Shown: positions 47,950 to 56,135, counted from the stretch's first letter. The stretch is DNA of 64,000 bases from Pseudomonas sp. CHM02 (GCF_000612585.1 NZ_JFCA01000009.1:62001-126000), one strand, 5' to 3'. Translations and numbers: made by a program. Notes: generated from the letters alone by a model not told the origin.

Positions 47950-49431
47950 ATGACCCAGCAAAACCTGTTTCTCGGCATCGACTGCGGCACCCAAGGCACC
48001 AAGGCCATCGTCCTTGACGCGTCCAGCGGCAAGGTTCTCGGCCTTGGCTCTGCCGCGCACACCCTGATCAGCGGCGCCAACGGCCGCCGCGAACAGCATA
48101 CCCAGGAATGGCTGGATGCCTTTACCGAAGCCACCCACCGCGCCCTGCAACAAGCCGGCGTGGATGGCCAGGACATCCTTGGCATCGGTGTGTCCGGCCA
48201 ACAGCACGGCCTGGTGTTGCTCGATGACCAGGGCCAGGTGCTGCGCCCGGCCAAGCTGTGGTGCGACACCGAAACCGCGCCGGAGAACGACCGCCTGCTG
48301 GCGTACCTGGGCGGCGAGAATGGCTCGCTGGAGCGCCTGGGCGTCGCCATTGCGCCCGGCTACACCGTGTCCAAATTACTCTGGACCCGCGAGCAGCACC
48401 CGGACATCTTCGCGCGCATCGCGCATATCCTGCTGCCCCACGACTACCTGAACTACTGGCTCACCGGTCGCGCCGTCGCCGAGTATGGCGATGCGTCCGG
48501 CACTGGCTACTTCAACGTGCGCAGCCGTGAGTGGGATGTGGCACTGCTCGAGCACATCGACCCCAGCGGTTGCCTGGAACGGGCCTTGCCGCCATTGATC
48601 GAGGCCGATCAGGCAGTCGGCACGATCCTGCCCGCCATCGCCGAACGCCTGGGTATCAACCCCAATGCCATCGTCTCCAGCGGCGGCGGCGACAACATGA
48701 TGGGCGCTATCGGCACCGGCAACATTGCACCCGGCGTGATCACCATGAGCCTGGGCTCGTCGGGCACCGTGTATGCGTTTGCCGACCAGCCTAACGTCAG
48801 CCCGCAGGCCTCGGTCGCAACCTTCTGCTCGTCCAGCGGCGGCTGGCTGCCATTGATCTGCACCATGAACCTGACCAACGCCACCGGCGTGATCCGTGAG
48901 CTGTTCGACCTCGACCTGGCCGCATTCAACGCCCTGGTCGAACAGGCCTCTATCGGGGCCGACGGCGTGAGCATGCTGCCGTTCCTCAACGGCGAGCGCG
49001 TGCCCGCCCTGCCCCACGCCACCGGCAGCCTGCACGGCCTGACCATGACCAACCTGACCCGCGCCAACCTGTGTCGCGCGGTGGTCGAGGGCACCACCTT
49101 CGGCCTGCGCTACGGCCTCGACCTGCTACGCCAGACCGGCCTGCAGAGCCAGAGCATCCGCCTGATCGGCGGCGGTTCGAAAAGCCCGGTCTGGCGGCAG
49201 ATGGTTGCCGATATCATGAACACCGAAGTGATCTGCACCGAACAAAGCGAAGCCGCGGCCCTGGGCGCGGCGATCCAGGCGGCCTGGAGCCAGTCCAGCG
49301 AACCCCTGGCCAGCCTGTGCGACAAATGCGTGAGCGTCGACCTGGCCAGCCGTACGCTGCCGGTGGCGGCCAGCGTCAGCGCCTATCAACAGGCTTACGA
49401 GCGCTATCAACAGCACGTGGCAACCCTTTAA
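47950..49431 (+). CDS. mtlY: xylulokinase
   Basis: A 493-residue FGGY-family carbohydrate kinase; in this operon it phosphorylates D-xylulose formed from arabitol. The first phosphate-binding motif GIDCGTQGTKAIVLD lies at residues 8-22. SGQQHGLVLLD and the second motif with IGGGSKSPVWRQMVADIMN are typical of xylulokinases. I start at MTQQNLFLGI (47950); the frame is open to 47908, but that stretch is close to the REPIN and lacks a ribosome site. It lies 12 bp from mtlZ. Confidence 0.93.
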   Translation: MTQQNLFLGIDCGTQGTKAIVLDASSGKVLGLGSAAHTLISGANGRREQHTQEWLDAFTEATHRALQQAGVDGQDILGIGVSGQQHGLVLLDDQGQVLRPAKLWCDTETAPENDRLLAYLGGENGSLERLGVAIAPGYTVSKLLWTREQHPDIFARIAHILLPHDYLNYWLTGRAVAEYGDASGTGYFNVRSREWDVALLEHIDPSGCLERALPPLIEADQAVGTILPAIAERLGINPNAIVSSGGGDNMMGAIGTGNIAPGVITMSLGSSGTVYAFADQPNVSPQASVATFCSSSGGWLPLICTMNLTNATGVIRELFDLDLAAFNALVEQASIGADGVSMLPFLNGERVPALPHATGSLHGLTMTNLTRANLCRAVVEGTTFGLRYGLDLLRQTGLQSQSIRLIGGGSKSPVWRQMVADIMNTEVICTEQSEAAALGAAIQAAWSQSSEPLASLCDKCVSVDLASRTLPVAASVSAYQQAYERYQQHVATL

Positions 49432-49443
49432 GAGCGAACGACT

Positions 49444-50382
49444 ATGTATCTGGTGTGTGGTGAAGCGCTGTTTGATTTTTTCAGCGAGGAAGATGCCAGC
49501 GGGCAGGCTTCCAAGGTCAACTACAAGGCGATTGCCGGCGGTTCGCCGTTCAACGTCGCGGTGGGGTTGCGTCGCCTGGGCATCGAGGCCGGGTTGTTCG
49601 GTGGGCTGTCCACCGACTTCCTCGGTCGCCGCTTGTTGCAGGTGCTCAAGGATGAAGGGGTGAGCGAGCAGTTCCTGGTGGAATTCGCTGCGCCGACCAC
49701 CCTGGCGATGGTCGCCGTGGGTGCCGATGGCTCACCGCAGTACAACTTTCGCGGCGAAGGCTGCGCCGACCGCCTGCTGGAAGTCGCCCACCTGCCCGCG
49801 CTGGGGGCTGACATTCGCGGCCTGCATATCGGCTCGTTTTCCCTGGTGGTGCAGCCGATCGGCGACACCCTGCTGAGCCTGGTCAAGCGCGAAAGCGGCA
49901 AACGCCTGATCAGCCTCGACCCCAACGTGCGCCTCAACCCACAGCCGGATATCCAGCTGTGGCGCGACCGCGTGGCGGAGCTGGTCAAGCATGCCGACCT
50001 GATCAAGGTCAGCGACGAGGACCTGCACCTGCTCTACCCCGATCAGTCCCCGGAAAGCGTACTGCAGGGCTGGCTGCGACACCGTTGCCAACTGGTCTTC
50101 CTGACCCGTGGCGGCGACGGTGCCAGTGTGTTCAGCCGCCAGCATGGCCACTGGTCTGCGCCGGCGGTCAAGGTGGTGATGGCCGATACGGTGGGGGCCG
50201 GCGATACCTTCCAGGCCGCGTTGATTGCCTGGCTGACCGAGCAGCGACTGGATTCAGTCGAAGGCCTGCAACAGCTCACGCGTGCGCAGATCGACGCCAT
50301 GCTGGGCTTCGCCATTCGCGCCGCCGCATTGACCTGCGGCAAGACCGGACCGGACTTGCCGTATCGCCAGCAGCTTGGATGA
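49444..50382 (+). CDS. mtlZ: fructokinase (PfkB family)
   Basis: A 312-residue sugar kinase that phosphorylates the fructose made from mannitol by MtlD. The PfkB family shows in AIAGGSPFNVAVGLRRLG (motif 1) and in DTVGAGDTFQAALIAWL (motif 2, with the catalytic Asp and anion hole GAGD). It is the last gene of the mtl operon. A hairpin with T-run follows about 50 bp downstream. Confidence 0.94.
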   Translation: MYLVCGEALFDFFSEEDASGQASKVNYKAIAGGSPFNVAVGLRRLGIEAGLFGGLSTDFLGRRLLQVLKDEGVSEQFLVEFAAPTTLAMVAVGADGSPQYNFRGEGCADRLLEVAHLPALGADIRGLHIGSFSLVVQPIGDTLLSLVKRESGKRLISLDPNVRLNPQPDIQLWRDRVAELVKHADLIKVSDEDLHLLYPDQSPESVLQGWLRHRCQLVFLTRGGDGASVFSRQHGHWSAPAVKVVMADTVGAGDTFQAALIAWLTEQRLDSVEGLQQLTRAQIDAMLGFAIRAAALTCGKTGPDLPYRQQLG

Positions 50383-50431
50383 AGGTTTTGTCAGCCAGGA
50401 AAAAATTAATCGATGGTTAATCCCGCAAGCC

Positions 50432-50456
50432 GAGAGTGAAGTTGTACTCACTTTTT
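50432..50456 (+). terminator. possible terminator after the mtl operon
   Basis: AGTGA (50435-50439) and TCACT (50448-50452) form a 5-bp stem, extended by weak pairs, followed by TTTT. It is short, but it lies just after mtlZ and just before the DUF2790 gene's ribosome site. Confidence 0.4.
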
Positions 50457-50469
50457 GCGGAGAACCACC

Positions 50470-50739
50470 ATGAAACTGCGCACATTGATGCTCGGTGCCA
50501 CCCTTGCACTGGCGGCTGCGTCTGGCCTGGCACAGGCCGACGATCAAACAGCCGCTGTCAAACCCGTGCCTTACCACTATGGCCTGCCGATGAACATCGA
50601 CAAGGTCCTGGCCATGAACGAAACCCAGACCGACGAATGCAAAGTCATCAAGGCGGACATCAAGTTTCTGGACAAGGCGGGCAAAGTGGAAGACGTGAGC
50701 TATCGGAAAATGTCCGAAGCCTGCGACTTCCAGAATTGA
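50470..50739 (+). CDS. DUF2790 family exported protein
   Basis: An 89-residue small secreted or periplasmic protein. The signal peptide (MKLRTLMLGATLALAAASG) ends at LAQA. The rest shows the DUF2790 pattern as I know it: VKPVPYHYGLPMNIDKVLAM followed by a conserved Cys pair (DECKVIKADIKFLDKAG, EACDFQN). GCGGAG lies 8 nt before the ATG. Function is unknown; the family is common in Pseudomonas. Direct TTAATC repeats at about 50406 and 50418 precede it. Confidence 0.8.
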   Translation: MKLRTLMLGATLALAAASGLAQADDQTAAVKPVPYHYGLPMNIDKVLAMNETQTDECKVIKADIKFLDKAGKVEDVSYRKMSEACDFQN

Positions 50740-50748
50740 ACGCGCCCA

Positions 50749-51015
50749 CTAATATACGCGCCCTCCCGCTCGTTGCAGGGCGGGTGCATGGGTGTGCTTG
50801 AGGTCTTCGCGCAACCCGGTGATCAGGTTGCAAATGGCTCGACTGCTGTCGAGTTTGTCCGCGTTGATACCTTTGACTTCCAAATCCACCCGGTCGCGGT
50901 CACGGTCGTCGTAGACCTTGATCGTCAGCGAAGCATCTTCGGCTTTGGTGCATTCGCACCGTTTGGGCAGGAAACTTCCTTCAATAATGCTGCGAAGTTC
51001 TAATTCCGAAAGCAT
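50749..51015 (-). CDS. DUF1652 family protein
   Basis: An 88-residue cytoplasmic protein of the Pseudomonas DUF1652 family: MLSELELRSIIEGSFLPKRCECT at the N-terminus and GINADKLDSSRAICNLITGLREDL in the middle. AAAGGAGAGG lies 8 nt before ATG 51015, so the open frame reaching to 51114 is not used. It is convergent with the DUF2790 gene (9 bp gap). Function is unknown. Confidence 0.75.
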   Translation of the reverse strand: MLSELELRSIIEGSFLPKRCECTKAEDASLTIKVYDDRDRDRVDLEVKGINADKLDSSRAICNLITGLREDLKHTHAPALQRAGGRVY

Positions 51016-51221
51016 GGTCAACCTCTCCTTTTCTGAGACTGCCAACAGATTGTGATGACTCTGGCGGACGCTTGCCCGCCACGTCTTGCCGACCCTGGAA
51101 GACGTTTGTAACACCCAAGCCTACTCGGCAAAATCAGTGCTCGTTGTAACCTTTCCTCATAAGCACTGCGCTTGGATATATAGGTTAAACAGCGTCCATG
51201 GGATCGTCGTCGAACCGCTGC

Positions 51222-51237
51222 GATTAAACGTTTAACC
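51222..51237. promoter_or_regulatory. palindrome between ilvA and DUF1652
   Basis: GATTAAACGTTTAACC holds a perfect 12-bp palindrome with a CG centre, as in LacI-type operators. A further GGTTAAAC half lies at 51183-51190. It could control the DUF1652 gene (minus strand). No protein is implicated. Confidence 0.3.
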
Positions 51238-51249
51238 CTGGACTTCAGG

Positions 51250-52272
51250 TCATACGACGCCTTGCGCAGCAACCCTTTCGGCAACATATCGCAAACTATC
51301 GAAGTTGATGTTCGCCCCGGAATTGATCGCCACCAGCGTCTGCCCGCGCAGGTTGCGAGTGGCAACGTATTGCCGAATGCCCGCCACCGCCAACGCCCCG
51401 GAAGGCTCGGTGATGGAGCGTGTGTCGTCGTAGATCAGCTTGATCGCGCTGCACAACGCGTCATTGCTGACGGTGATGACTTCATCCACCCAGTCCCGGC
51501 AGATCTCGAACCCGTAGGCGCCCACCTGCGCCACCGCTGTGCCATCGGCAAATCCGTCAACGCTGGGCAGCACCACGCGTTCACCGGCACGCAGCGCCGC
51601 CAGCAGGCAACTGGAGCCTTCGGGTTCGACGCCGATGATGCGCACCTCGGGCCGCAGGTATTTGACGTAGGCGGCGATGCCGGCGATCAGGCCACCACCG
51701 CCCACGGGCACGAAAATCGCGTCCAACGCACCCTGTTGTTGACGCAGGATCTCCATGGCCACGGTGCCTTGGCCGGCGATCACCTCCGGGTCGTCGAAGG
51801 GCGACACGAAGGTGCACCCGGATGACTCGGCCAACTGCAGCGCGTAGGCCAGGGCGAAGGGAAAGCTCGCGCCGTGCAGTACGGCTTCTGCGCCGCGTGA
51901 ACGTACGCCCAGCACCTTGAGTTCCGGCGTGCTGTCGGGCATCACGATGCGCGCCTTGATCCCCAGCTCCCGCGCCGCCAGGGCCACACCCTGGGCATGG
52001 TTACCCGCCGACGCGGTGACCACGCCACGGGCTTTCTGCTCAGGCGTGAGCTGCACCAGCTTGTTGTAGGCGCCGCGGATCTTGAAGGAGAACGTCGGCT
52101 GCAGGTCTTCGCGCTTGAGCAACACCTGGTTGCCCAGCAATGCCGACAAGGCCGGGGCCGCCTGCAAGGGCGTGCGCACCGCCAGGTCGTAGACCGGGGC
52201 GGCGAGAATCTTCTTCACGTAATGTTCGAGCAGTCCCGGGTCGGCAGTATGAGGCGCGGTGCAGGTACTCAT
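51250..52272 (-). CDS. ilvA: threonine deaminase, short form without regulatory ACT-like domain
   Basis: A 340-residue PLP enzyme that converts threonine to 2-oxobutyrate, the first step to isoleucine. The PLP lysine lies in TFSFKIRGAYNK, the phosphate loop in FVPVGGGGLIAGI, and ASAGNHAQGVA is typical. Biosynthetic IlvA proteins are usually near 500 residues, with two C-terminal ACT-like domains that bind isoleucine; this one stops right after RYVAERVAAQGVV, in the linker. No remnant of the domain is visible in any frame downstream. The sequence up to that point is intact. AGGAG lies 6-7 nt before the ATG. A leader peptide and terminator precede it, so control is probably by attenuation. Confidence 0.9.
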   Translation of the reverse strand: MSTCTAPHTADPGLLEHYVKKILAAPVYDLAVRTPLQAAPALSALLGNQVLLKREDLQPTFSFKIRGAYNKLVQLTPEQKARGVVTASAGNHAQGVALAARELGIKARIVMPDSTPELKVLGVRSRGAEAVLHGASFPFALAYALQLAESSGCTFVSPFDDPEVIAGQGTVAMEILRQQQGALDAIFVPVGGGGLIAGIAAYVKYLRPEVRIIGVEPEGSSCLLAALRAGERVVLPSVDGFADGTAVAQVGAYGFEICRDWVDEVITVSNDALCSAIKLIYDDTRSITEPSGALAVAGIRQYVATRNLRGQTLVAINSGANINFDSLRYVAERVAAQGVV

Positions 52273-52318
52273 GGGTGTCTCCTGGCTTTTTGTCAGAGAC
52301 CCTGGAGACGGAAAGACA

Positions 52319-52341
52319 AAACCCGCCTCTAGGGCGGGTTT
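52319..52341 (-). terminator. attenuator terminator of ilvA
   Basis: On the minus strand AAACCCGCC-CTAGA-GGCGGGTTT, a 9-bp stem with a 5-nt loop, runs into TTTTGTCTTT. It lies between the leader peptide stop (52357) and the ilvA start (52272). Confidence 0.85.
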
Positions 52342-52356
52342 GGGTACAGCCGTGCG

Positions 52357-52422
52357 CTATCCCGCCAAATGAGGAATGGCGGTAATAATGCTTGGCTGGC
52401 TGCGAAAGGCTTGAAATGTCAT
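52357..52422 (-). CDS. candidate ilvA leader peptide (Ile-rich)
   Basis: A 21-codon frame, MTFQAFRSQPSIITAIPHLA plus Gly, with three Ile codons (12, 13, 16) and one Thr codon. CCGCC in codons 14-15 can pair with GGCGG at 52366-52362. GGCGGG (52366-52361) can instead pair with CCCGCC of the terminator's first arm (52338-52333). This is the pause/antiterminator/terminator set of classical attenuation: stalling at the Ile codons covers the first segment and favours the antiterminator. No Shine-Dalgarno precedes the ATG; TTGACT (52458-52453) and TAGTTT (52434-52429) suggest transcription starts at about the ATG, i.e. a leaderless message. Confidence 0.7.
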   Translation of the reverse strand: MTFQAFRSQPSIITAIPHLAG

Positions 52423-52497
52423 GTGACGAAACTAACCGGCGGCCTGCGGGCAAGTCAATGGCCAGGCGCCATTTGGCGGCTGGGGGTTTACGCGAGA

Positions 52498-52525
52498 TAT
52501 ACGTAACGTATACGCTTTGTATATT
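52498..52525 (+). promoter_or_regulatory. palindromic operator and -10 of the parD-like/map pair
   Basis: TATACGT-A-ACGTATA (52498-52512) is a perfect 7-1-7 palindrome. TATATT (52520-52525) is a good -10, about 20 bp before the first ATG. The palindrome overlaps the -35 position, as with the autoregulated operators of ribbon-helix-helix antitoxins. Confidence 0.6.
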
Positions 52526-52545
52526 CCTACTGCACAGTGAACACC

Positions 52546-52746
52546 ATGGGCATCGTCAAGATCACCGACCAACTGCACGAACAATTGCGCCTGGCCAGCG
52601 CCGCGATGGACCGCTCCATCAACGCCCAGGCCGAGTTCTGGATCAAGATCGGCCTGCTCGCCGAACTCAATCCCAACCTGCCCTACAACGAGCTGATCAA
52701 CAAACTGCTGCTGGACAAGCCCGACCTGATCCGGGGACGCAGTTGA
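52546..52746 (+). CDS. ParD-like antitoxin family protein
   Basis: A 66-residue protein with the ribbon-helix-helix pattern of ParD-like antitoxins: MGIVKITDQLHEQLRLASAA (strand then helix), MDRSINAQAEFWIKIGLLAE (second helix). The family is described as ParD-like; its partners are not ParE toxins in every case. GTG at 52537 is a possible earlier start. Its TGA overlaps the ATG of the methionine aminopeptidase gene by 1 bp (TGATG), so translation is coupled. The palindromic operator upstream is in the position expected for autoregulation. No ParE-type toxin gene is present nearby. Confidence 0.8.
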   Translation: MGIVKITDQLHEQLRLASAAMDRSINAQAEFWIKIGLLAELNPNLPYNELINKLLLDKPDLIRGRS

Positions 52747-53501
52747 TGATCAAGACTGCCGCTCAACTGGCCGTGATGCGTGAATCCGGGCGCCTGCTCG
52801 CCCAGGTCTTCACCATGCTCGACGGTTTTGTCGCCGCCGGCCGCTCCACCCTGGAGCTGGACGCTGCCGTGGAAGCCTTCATCCGCAATGACCTCAAGGC
52901 CCGCCCCGCCAGCCTGGGCCAGTACGACTACCCCTTCTCCATCAATACCTCGATCAACGAGGTGGTGTGCCATGGCATGCCCAGCGCCAAGGAAATCCTC
53001 AAGGACGGCGACATCATCAACATCGACATTACGCTGGAAAAAGGCGGCTTTATCGCCGACTCCAGCAAGATGTACATGATCGGTACCGTCGCGCCCAAGG
53101 CCCGGCGTTTGGTACAGATGACCTTCGAAGCGATGTGGGCTGGCATCCGCCAGGTCAAGCCCGGCGCGCGCCTGGGCGATATTGGCCATGCGATCCAGAG
53201 CCATGCACAGGCCAACGGCTACAGCGTGGTGCGCGAGTATTGCGGCCACGGCATCGGCCGGCAGATGCATGAAGAACCGCAGGTCCTGCACTTCGGACGC
53301 CCCGGCACCGGGCTGGAACTGCGTGAAGGCATGGTGTTTACCGTGGAGCCGATGCTCAACCAGGGCAGCTCGAAAGTGCGCAGCCTCAAGGATGGGTGGA
53401 CGGTGGTGACCAAGGACAACAGTCTGTCGGCGCAGTGGGAGCATACGGTGGCGGTGACGGCGGATGGGTTTGAGGTCTTGACCTTGCAACCCGGCGCCTG
53501 A
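52746..53501 (+). CDS. map: type I methionine aminopeptidase (second copy)
   Basis: A 251-residue metallo-aminopeptidase that removes initiator Met from nascent proteins. All catalytic residues can be placed: H76 (VCHGMPS), D94 and D105 (NIDITLEKGGFIADSSK), H168 (CGHGIGRQMHEEPQ), E201 (FTVEPMLN) and E232 (AQWEHT). The protein should therefore be active. It is translationally coupled to the ParD-like gene. The housekeeping map of Pseudomonas lies by rpsB-tsf, so this is probably a paralog with a special role. Confidence 0.93.
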   Translation: MIKTAAQLAVMRESGRLLAQVFTMLDGFVAAGRSTLELDAAVEAFIRNDLKARPASLGQYDYPFSINTSINEVVCHGMPSAKEILKDGDIINIDITLEKGGFIADSSKMYMIGTVAPKARRLVQMTFEAMWAGIRQVKPGARLGDIGHAIQSHAQANGYSVVREYCGHGIGRQMHEEPQVLHFGRPGTGLELREGMVFTVEPMLNQGSSKVRSLKDGWTVVTKDNSLSAQWEHTVAVTADGFEVLTLQPGA

Positions 53502-53514
53502 ACGACACAACCCC

Positions 53515-53591
53515 TTTAGGAACCGACTTGCCGGCGATGGCATCGCCTGAAACACCGCGTTGCCTGCATCGCCGGCAAGCCGGCTCCTACA
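53515..53591. repeat. REPIN after map
   Basis: TTTAGGAACCGACTTGCCGGCGATGG (degenerate arm) faces GCATCGCCGGCAAGCCGGCTCCTACA. It lies between convergent map and corA-like genes and may act as a bidirectional transcription barrier. Confidence 0.85.
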
Positions 53592-53602
53592 AGGACCAAC
53601 GT

Positions 53603-54541
53603 TCACACCACATTGGCGCCGCCCGCTATCCGCTTCAGCCCCAACACCATCAACCCCGCCCCAAGCCCCATCGCCAGCAGGAACAAGGGATACGATACCC
53701 ACCACGGCGTCCCCGCCGTCATCATGCTGAACTCCGACATGCCACCAATGCTCGCAATCAGGTTCAACGGCAGGAACACCACGTTGATCAGCGTCAGCTT
53801 GCGCAGCAGGTTGTTCATGCTGTTGTTCATCAGGTTGCCGCGTGCATCGATCAACCCGGAAAACACGTTGGAATAGATCTCGGCCTGCTTGTAGCACTGG
53901 TGGTTCTCGATGATCAGGTCGTCGATCAGGCCAAGCGTCTCTGCGCTGAAATGCTCCTTCTCGGCATGGTTGCGCAACCGCGACAGCACCGCGCCGTTGC
54001 TGTGCAACGCGTTGATGTAATAGATCAGGCTTTCGCTGAGGCTGAACATCTGCATCAGGTGATGGTTGCTCATGGACGCGTTGAACTGCTGCTGCAACTC
54101 CCGTGCGACCAACTTGATCACCTTGAGATGGCCCAGGTAGTGGTGGATGTTGTTGAGCAGCAGGTCGAGCAGCACGTCCAGCGGCGTGTGCAGCGGGCGG
54201 CGCTGGCCCAGGCCGGTCAGCGGGGTTTCGTCGGTGGCGATCACCAGCAGGCGGCTCGGTGAAAACAGCAGGCCGCAGGACGACACCTCGAACACCAGGT
54301 TGCCGCCGCCGGAGTAGTTCTCCGGACGTTTCCAGATCAGGAACAGATTGTCGGGGTGAAACTCGATACGCGAGACTTCGTCAGGGTCCAGCGCCGAAGC
54401 CAGGGCGTGTTCGTCCAGCTTGTGGTGGTCACGCAGCCACGCGCGTTCGGCCAGGTCAGGGTTGTTGAACAACAGGATCGGGGCATCGTCATGTTCCCCG
54501 ACGTGCAGCTTGCCATCGGCCAGTTCGAAGCGCTGGATCAT
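53603..54541 (-). CDS. CorA-family transporter with GMS instead of GMN
   Basis: A 312-residue CorA-like divalent-cation transporter. The cytoplasmic N-terminal domain is followed by a long helix and two C-terminal membrane segments (LTLINVVFLPLNLIASIGGM and PWWVSYPLFLLAMGLGAGL). The signature at the end of the first membrane helix is GGMSEF, where CorA and ZntB have GMN. Some distant family members vary here, but selectivity could differ. It lies 7 bp after the ATP-grasp ligase gene and is probably co-transcribed with it. Confidence 0.83.
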   Translation of the reverse strand: MIQRFELADGKLHVGEHDDAPILLFNNPDLAERAWLRDHHKLDEHALASALDPDEVSRIEFHPDNLFLIWKRPENYSGGGNLVFEVSSCGLLFSPSRLLVIATDETPLTGLGQRRPLHTPLDVLLDLLLNNIHHYLGHLKVIKLVARELQQQFNASMSNHHLMQMFSLSESLIYYINALHSNGAVLSRLRNHAEKEHFSAETLGLIDDLIIENHQCYKQAEIYSNVFSGLIDARGNLMNNSMNNLLRKLTLINVVFLPLNLIASIGGMSEFSMMTAGTPWWVSYPLFLLAMGLGAGLMVLGLKRIAGGANVV

Positions 54542-54548
54542 CGCCGGC

Positions 54549-56135
54549 TCACCAGACCTGGCCCTGACGCTTCAACTCCAGGCGCCGCACAAATTCCTCC
54601 AGCACCAGGCCGTAGAGGTCGTCCTGCAAGTAGGCGTCCTCGATGCCCGCATCCAGGTTGGGATTGTCGTTGACCTCGATCACCACCACCTTGTCGCCGG
54701 ACTGCTTGAGGTCGACGCCGTAGAGGCCATCACCGATCAAGTTGGCGGTCTTCACAGCCAGTTCCACCACCGCCTTGGGCGCTTCGTGGACCGCCAGGGT
54801 GCGGCACTCGCCGTTGATGTCCTGGCCGATGGCCTTGTGGTTGTAGATCTGCCAATGCCCCTTGGACATGAAGTACTGGCAGGCAAAGATCGGCTTGCGG
54901 TTGAGTACGCCGATGCGCCAGTCATACTCGGTGTAGAAAAACTCCTGCGCCAGCAGCAGCACCGAATGTTCGAACAGCTCGGCGGTGGCTTTAAGCAACG
55001 CCTCCTGGCTTTCGACCTTGATCACGCCTCGCGAGAAACAGCCGTCGGGGATCTTCAGCACCAGCGGAAAGCCCAGGCGCTCGCCGACCCGCTCGAAGTC
55101 TTCCGGTCGTTCCTTGTACAGGATCTCGGTGGCGGGCATGCCCAGTTGATGGCTGTTGAGCAGGTCGGTGAGGTAGACCTTGTTGGTACAGCGCAGGATC
55201 GACGCCGGGTCGTCCATTACCACCAGGCCTTCGCTTTCGGCTTTCTTGGCGAAGCGATAGGTGTGGTTGTCGACGCTGGTGGTTTCGCGGATCAGCAAGG
55301 CGTCGTATTCGGCCAGGCGCGAGTAGTCCTTGCGCTCGATCAACTCCACATCGATGCCCAGGCCCTTGCCCACGCGAATGAAATTATCCAGCGCCTTGGC
55401 ATTCGACGGCGGCAATTGCTCCTGGGGATCGTGCAGGATGGCCAGGTCATAACGGGCCAGGCGACGTGAGCGCGGTTGGCGCCAGATCTTGCGGCTGAAG
55501 TTGTCGAGGGCGTGAGCGAATTGATCTTCCTGATCATCGCGCAACTTGTGCAACACACCAGACTTGACCCCTTCGATGTGCCAGCCGTTATTCTTTTTGA
55601 AATCAACTAACAGAATCGGGCACGGAAAGGTTTCAAACAACTGACGGGCCAAATCCTGCAACGGTTCTATATTGGTCCGGCCAAAGTAAAGTGTCAGGGT
55701 AAAGCCTTCGGTATTGCTGTAAAGATGATGACTCAGGGCTTTATCCAGGGTCTTGTCCAAGTCGTCCAGCGCCAGGCCGTACAACGACTTCCTGGTCAGT
55801 TCGCTGATGGTGCGCACCGATGGAATCACCTTGTGCCCACGGGCCTCGGCGAGCAGCGAGCAGTAGTAGCCATGCCCCAGGTACTTGTAGCTGCGGCACA
55901 GGTTGATCACCTGCACGCGCTTGCCGGTCTCGTTTTCCCGGGTCTGCTCCAGGTATTCCTGGGCGGTGACGATGTCTTCGCTGGGGAAGTAGGAGGCCCA
56001 ATCTTCCTTACGCTCGACAATGATCACTACTTGACGGGTTCCTCTGAGGGGGGCGGAAAAATAACCTTTATCAGTTATTGTCGCCGCGACAGTTTGCTCG
56101 GATACTTCACGCCAATGACCTTGTACCGCCGACAT
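54549..56135 (-). CDS. RimK-type ATP-grasp ligase with N-terminal RLAN-type domain
   Basis: A 528-residue ATP-grasp protein. The C-terminal half (about residues 290-520) is RimK-like: the lid/ATP region LGFPLVLKIPDGCFSRGV, LLAQEFFYTEYDWRIGVLNRKP, and the metal-binding GVDLKQSGDKVVVIEVNDNPNLDAG. RimK-type enzymes attach amino acids, often glutamate, to a carboxyl group by acyl-phosphate chemistry. The N-terminal half (RQVVIIVERKEDWASYFP...VINLCRSYKYLGHGYYCSLLAEARGH) fits the RLAN domain described ahead of RimK-like ligases. It is divergent, with a 94-bp gap, from a GNAT/C39-peptidase fusion, and is followed by a CorA-like gene. The substrate is unknown. Confidence 0.85.
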   Translation of the reverse strand: MSAVQGHWREVSEQTVAATITDKGYFSAPLRGTRQVVIIVERKEDWASYFPSEDIVTAQEYLEQTRENETGKRVQVINLCRSYKYLGHGYYCSLLAEARGHKVIPSVRTISELTRKSLYGLALDDLDKTLDKALSHHLYSNTEGFTLTLYFGRTNIEPLQDLARQLFETFPCPILLVDFKKNNGWHIEGVKSGVLHKLRDDQEDQFAHALDNFSRKIWRQPRSRRLARYDLAILHDPQEQLPPSNAKALDNFIRVGKGLGIDVELIERKDYSRLAEYDALLIRETTSVDNHTYRFAKKAESEGLVVMDDPASILRCTNKVYLTDLLNSHQLGMPATEILYKERPEDFERVGERLGFPLVLKIPDGCFSRGVIKVESQEALLKATAELFEHSVLLLAQEFFYTEYDWRIGVLNRKPIFACQYFMSKGHWQIYNHKAIGQDINGECRTLAVHEAPKAVVELAVKTANLIGDGLYGVDLKQSGDKVVVIEVNDNPNLDAGIEDAYLQDDLYGLVLEEFVRRLELKRQGQVW

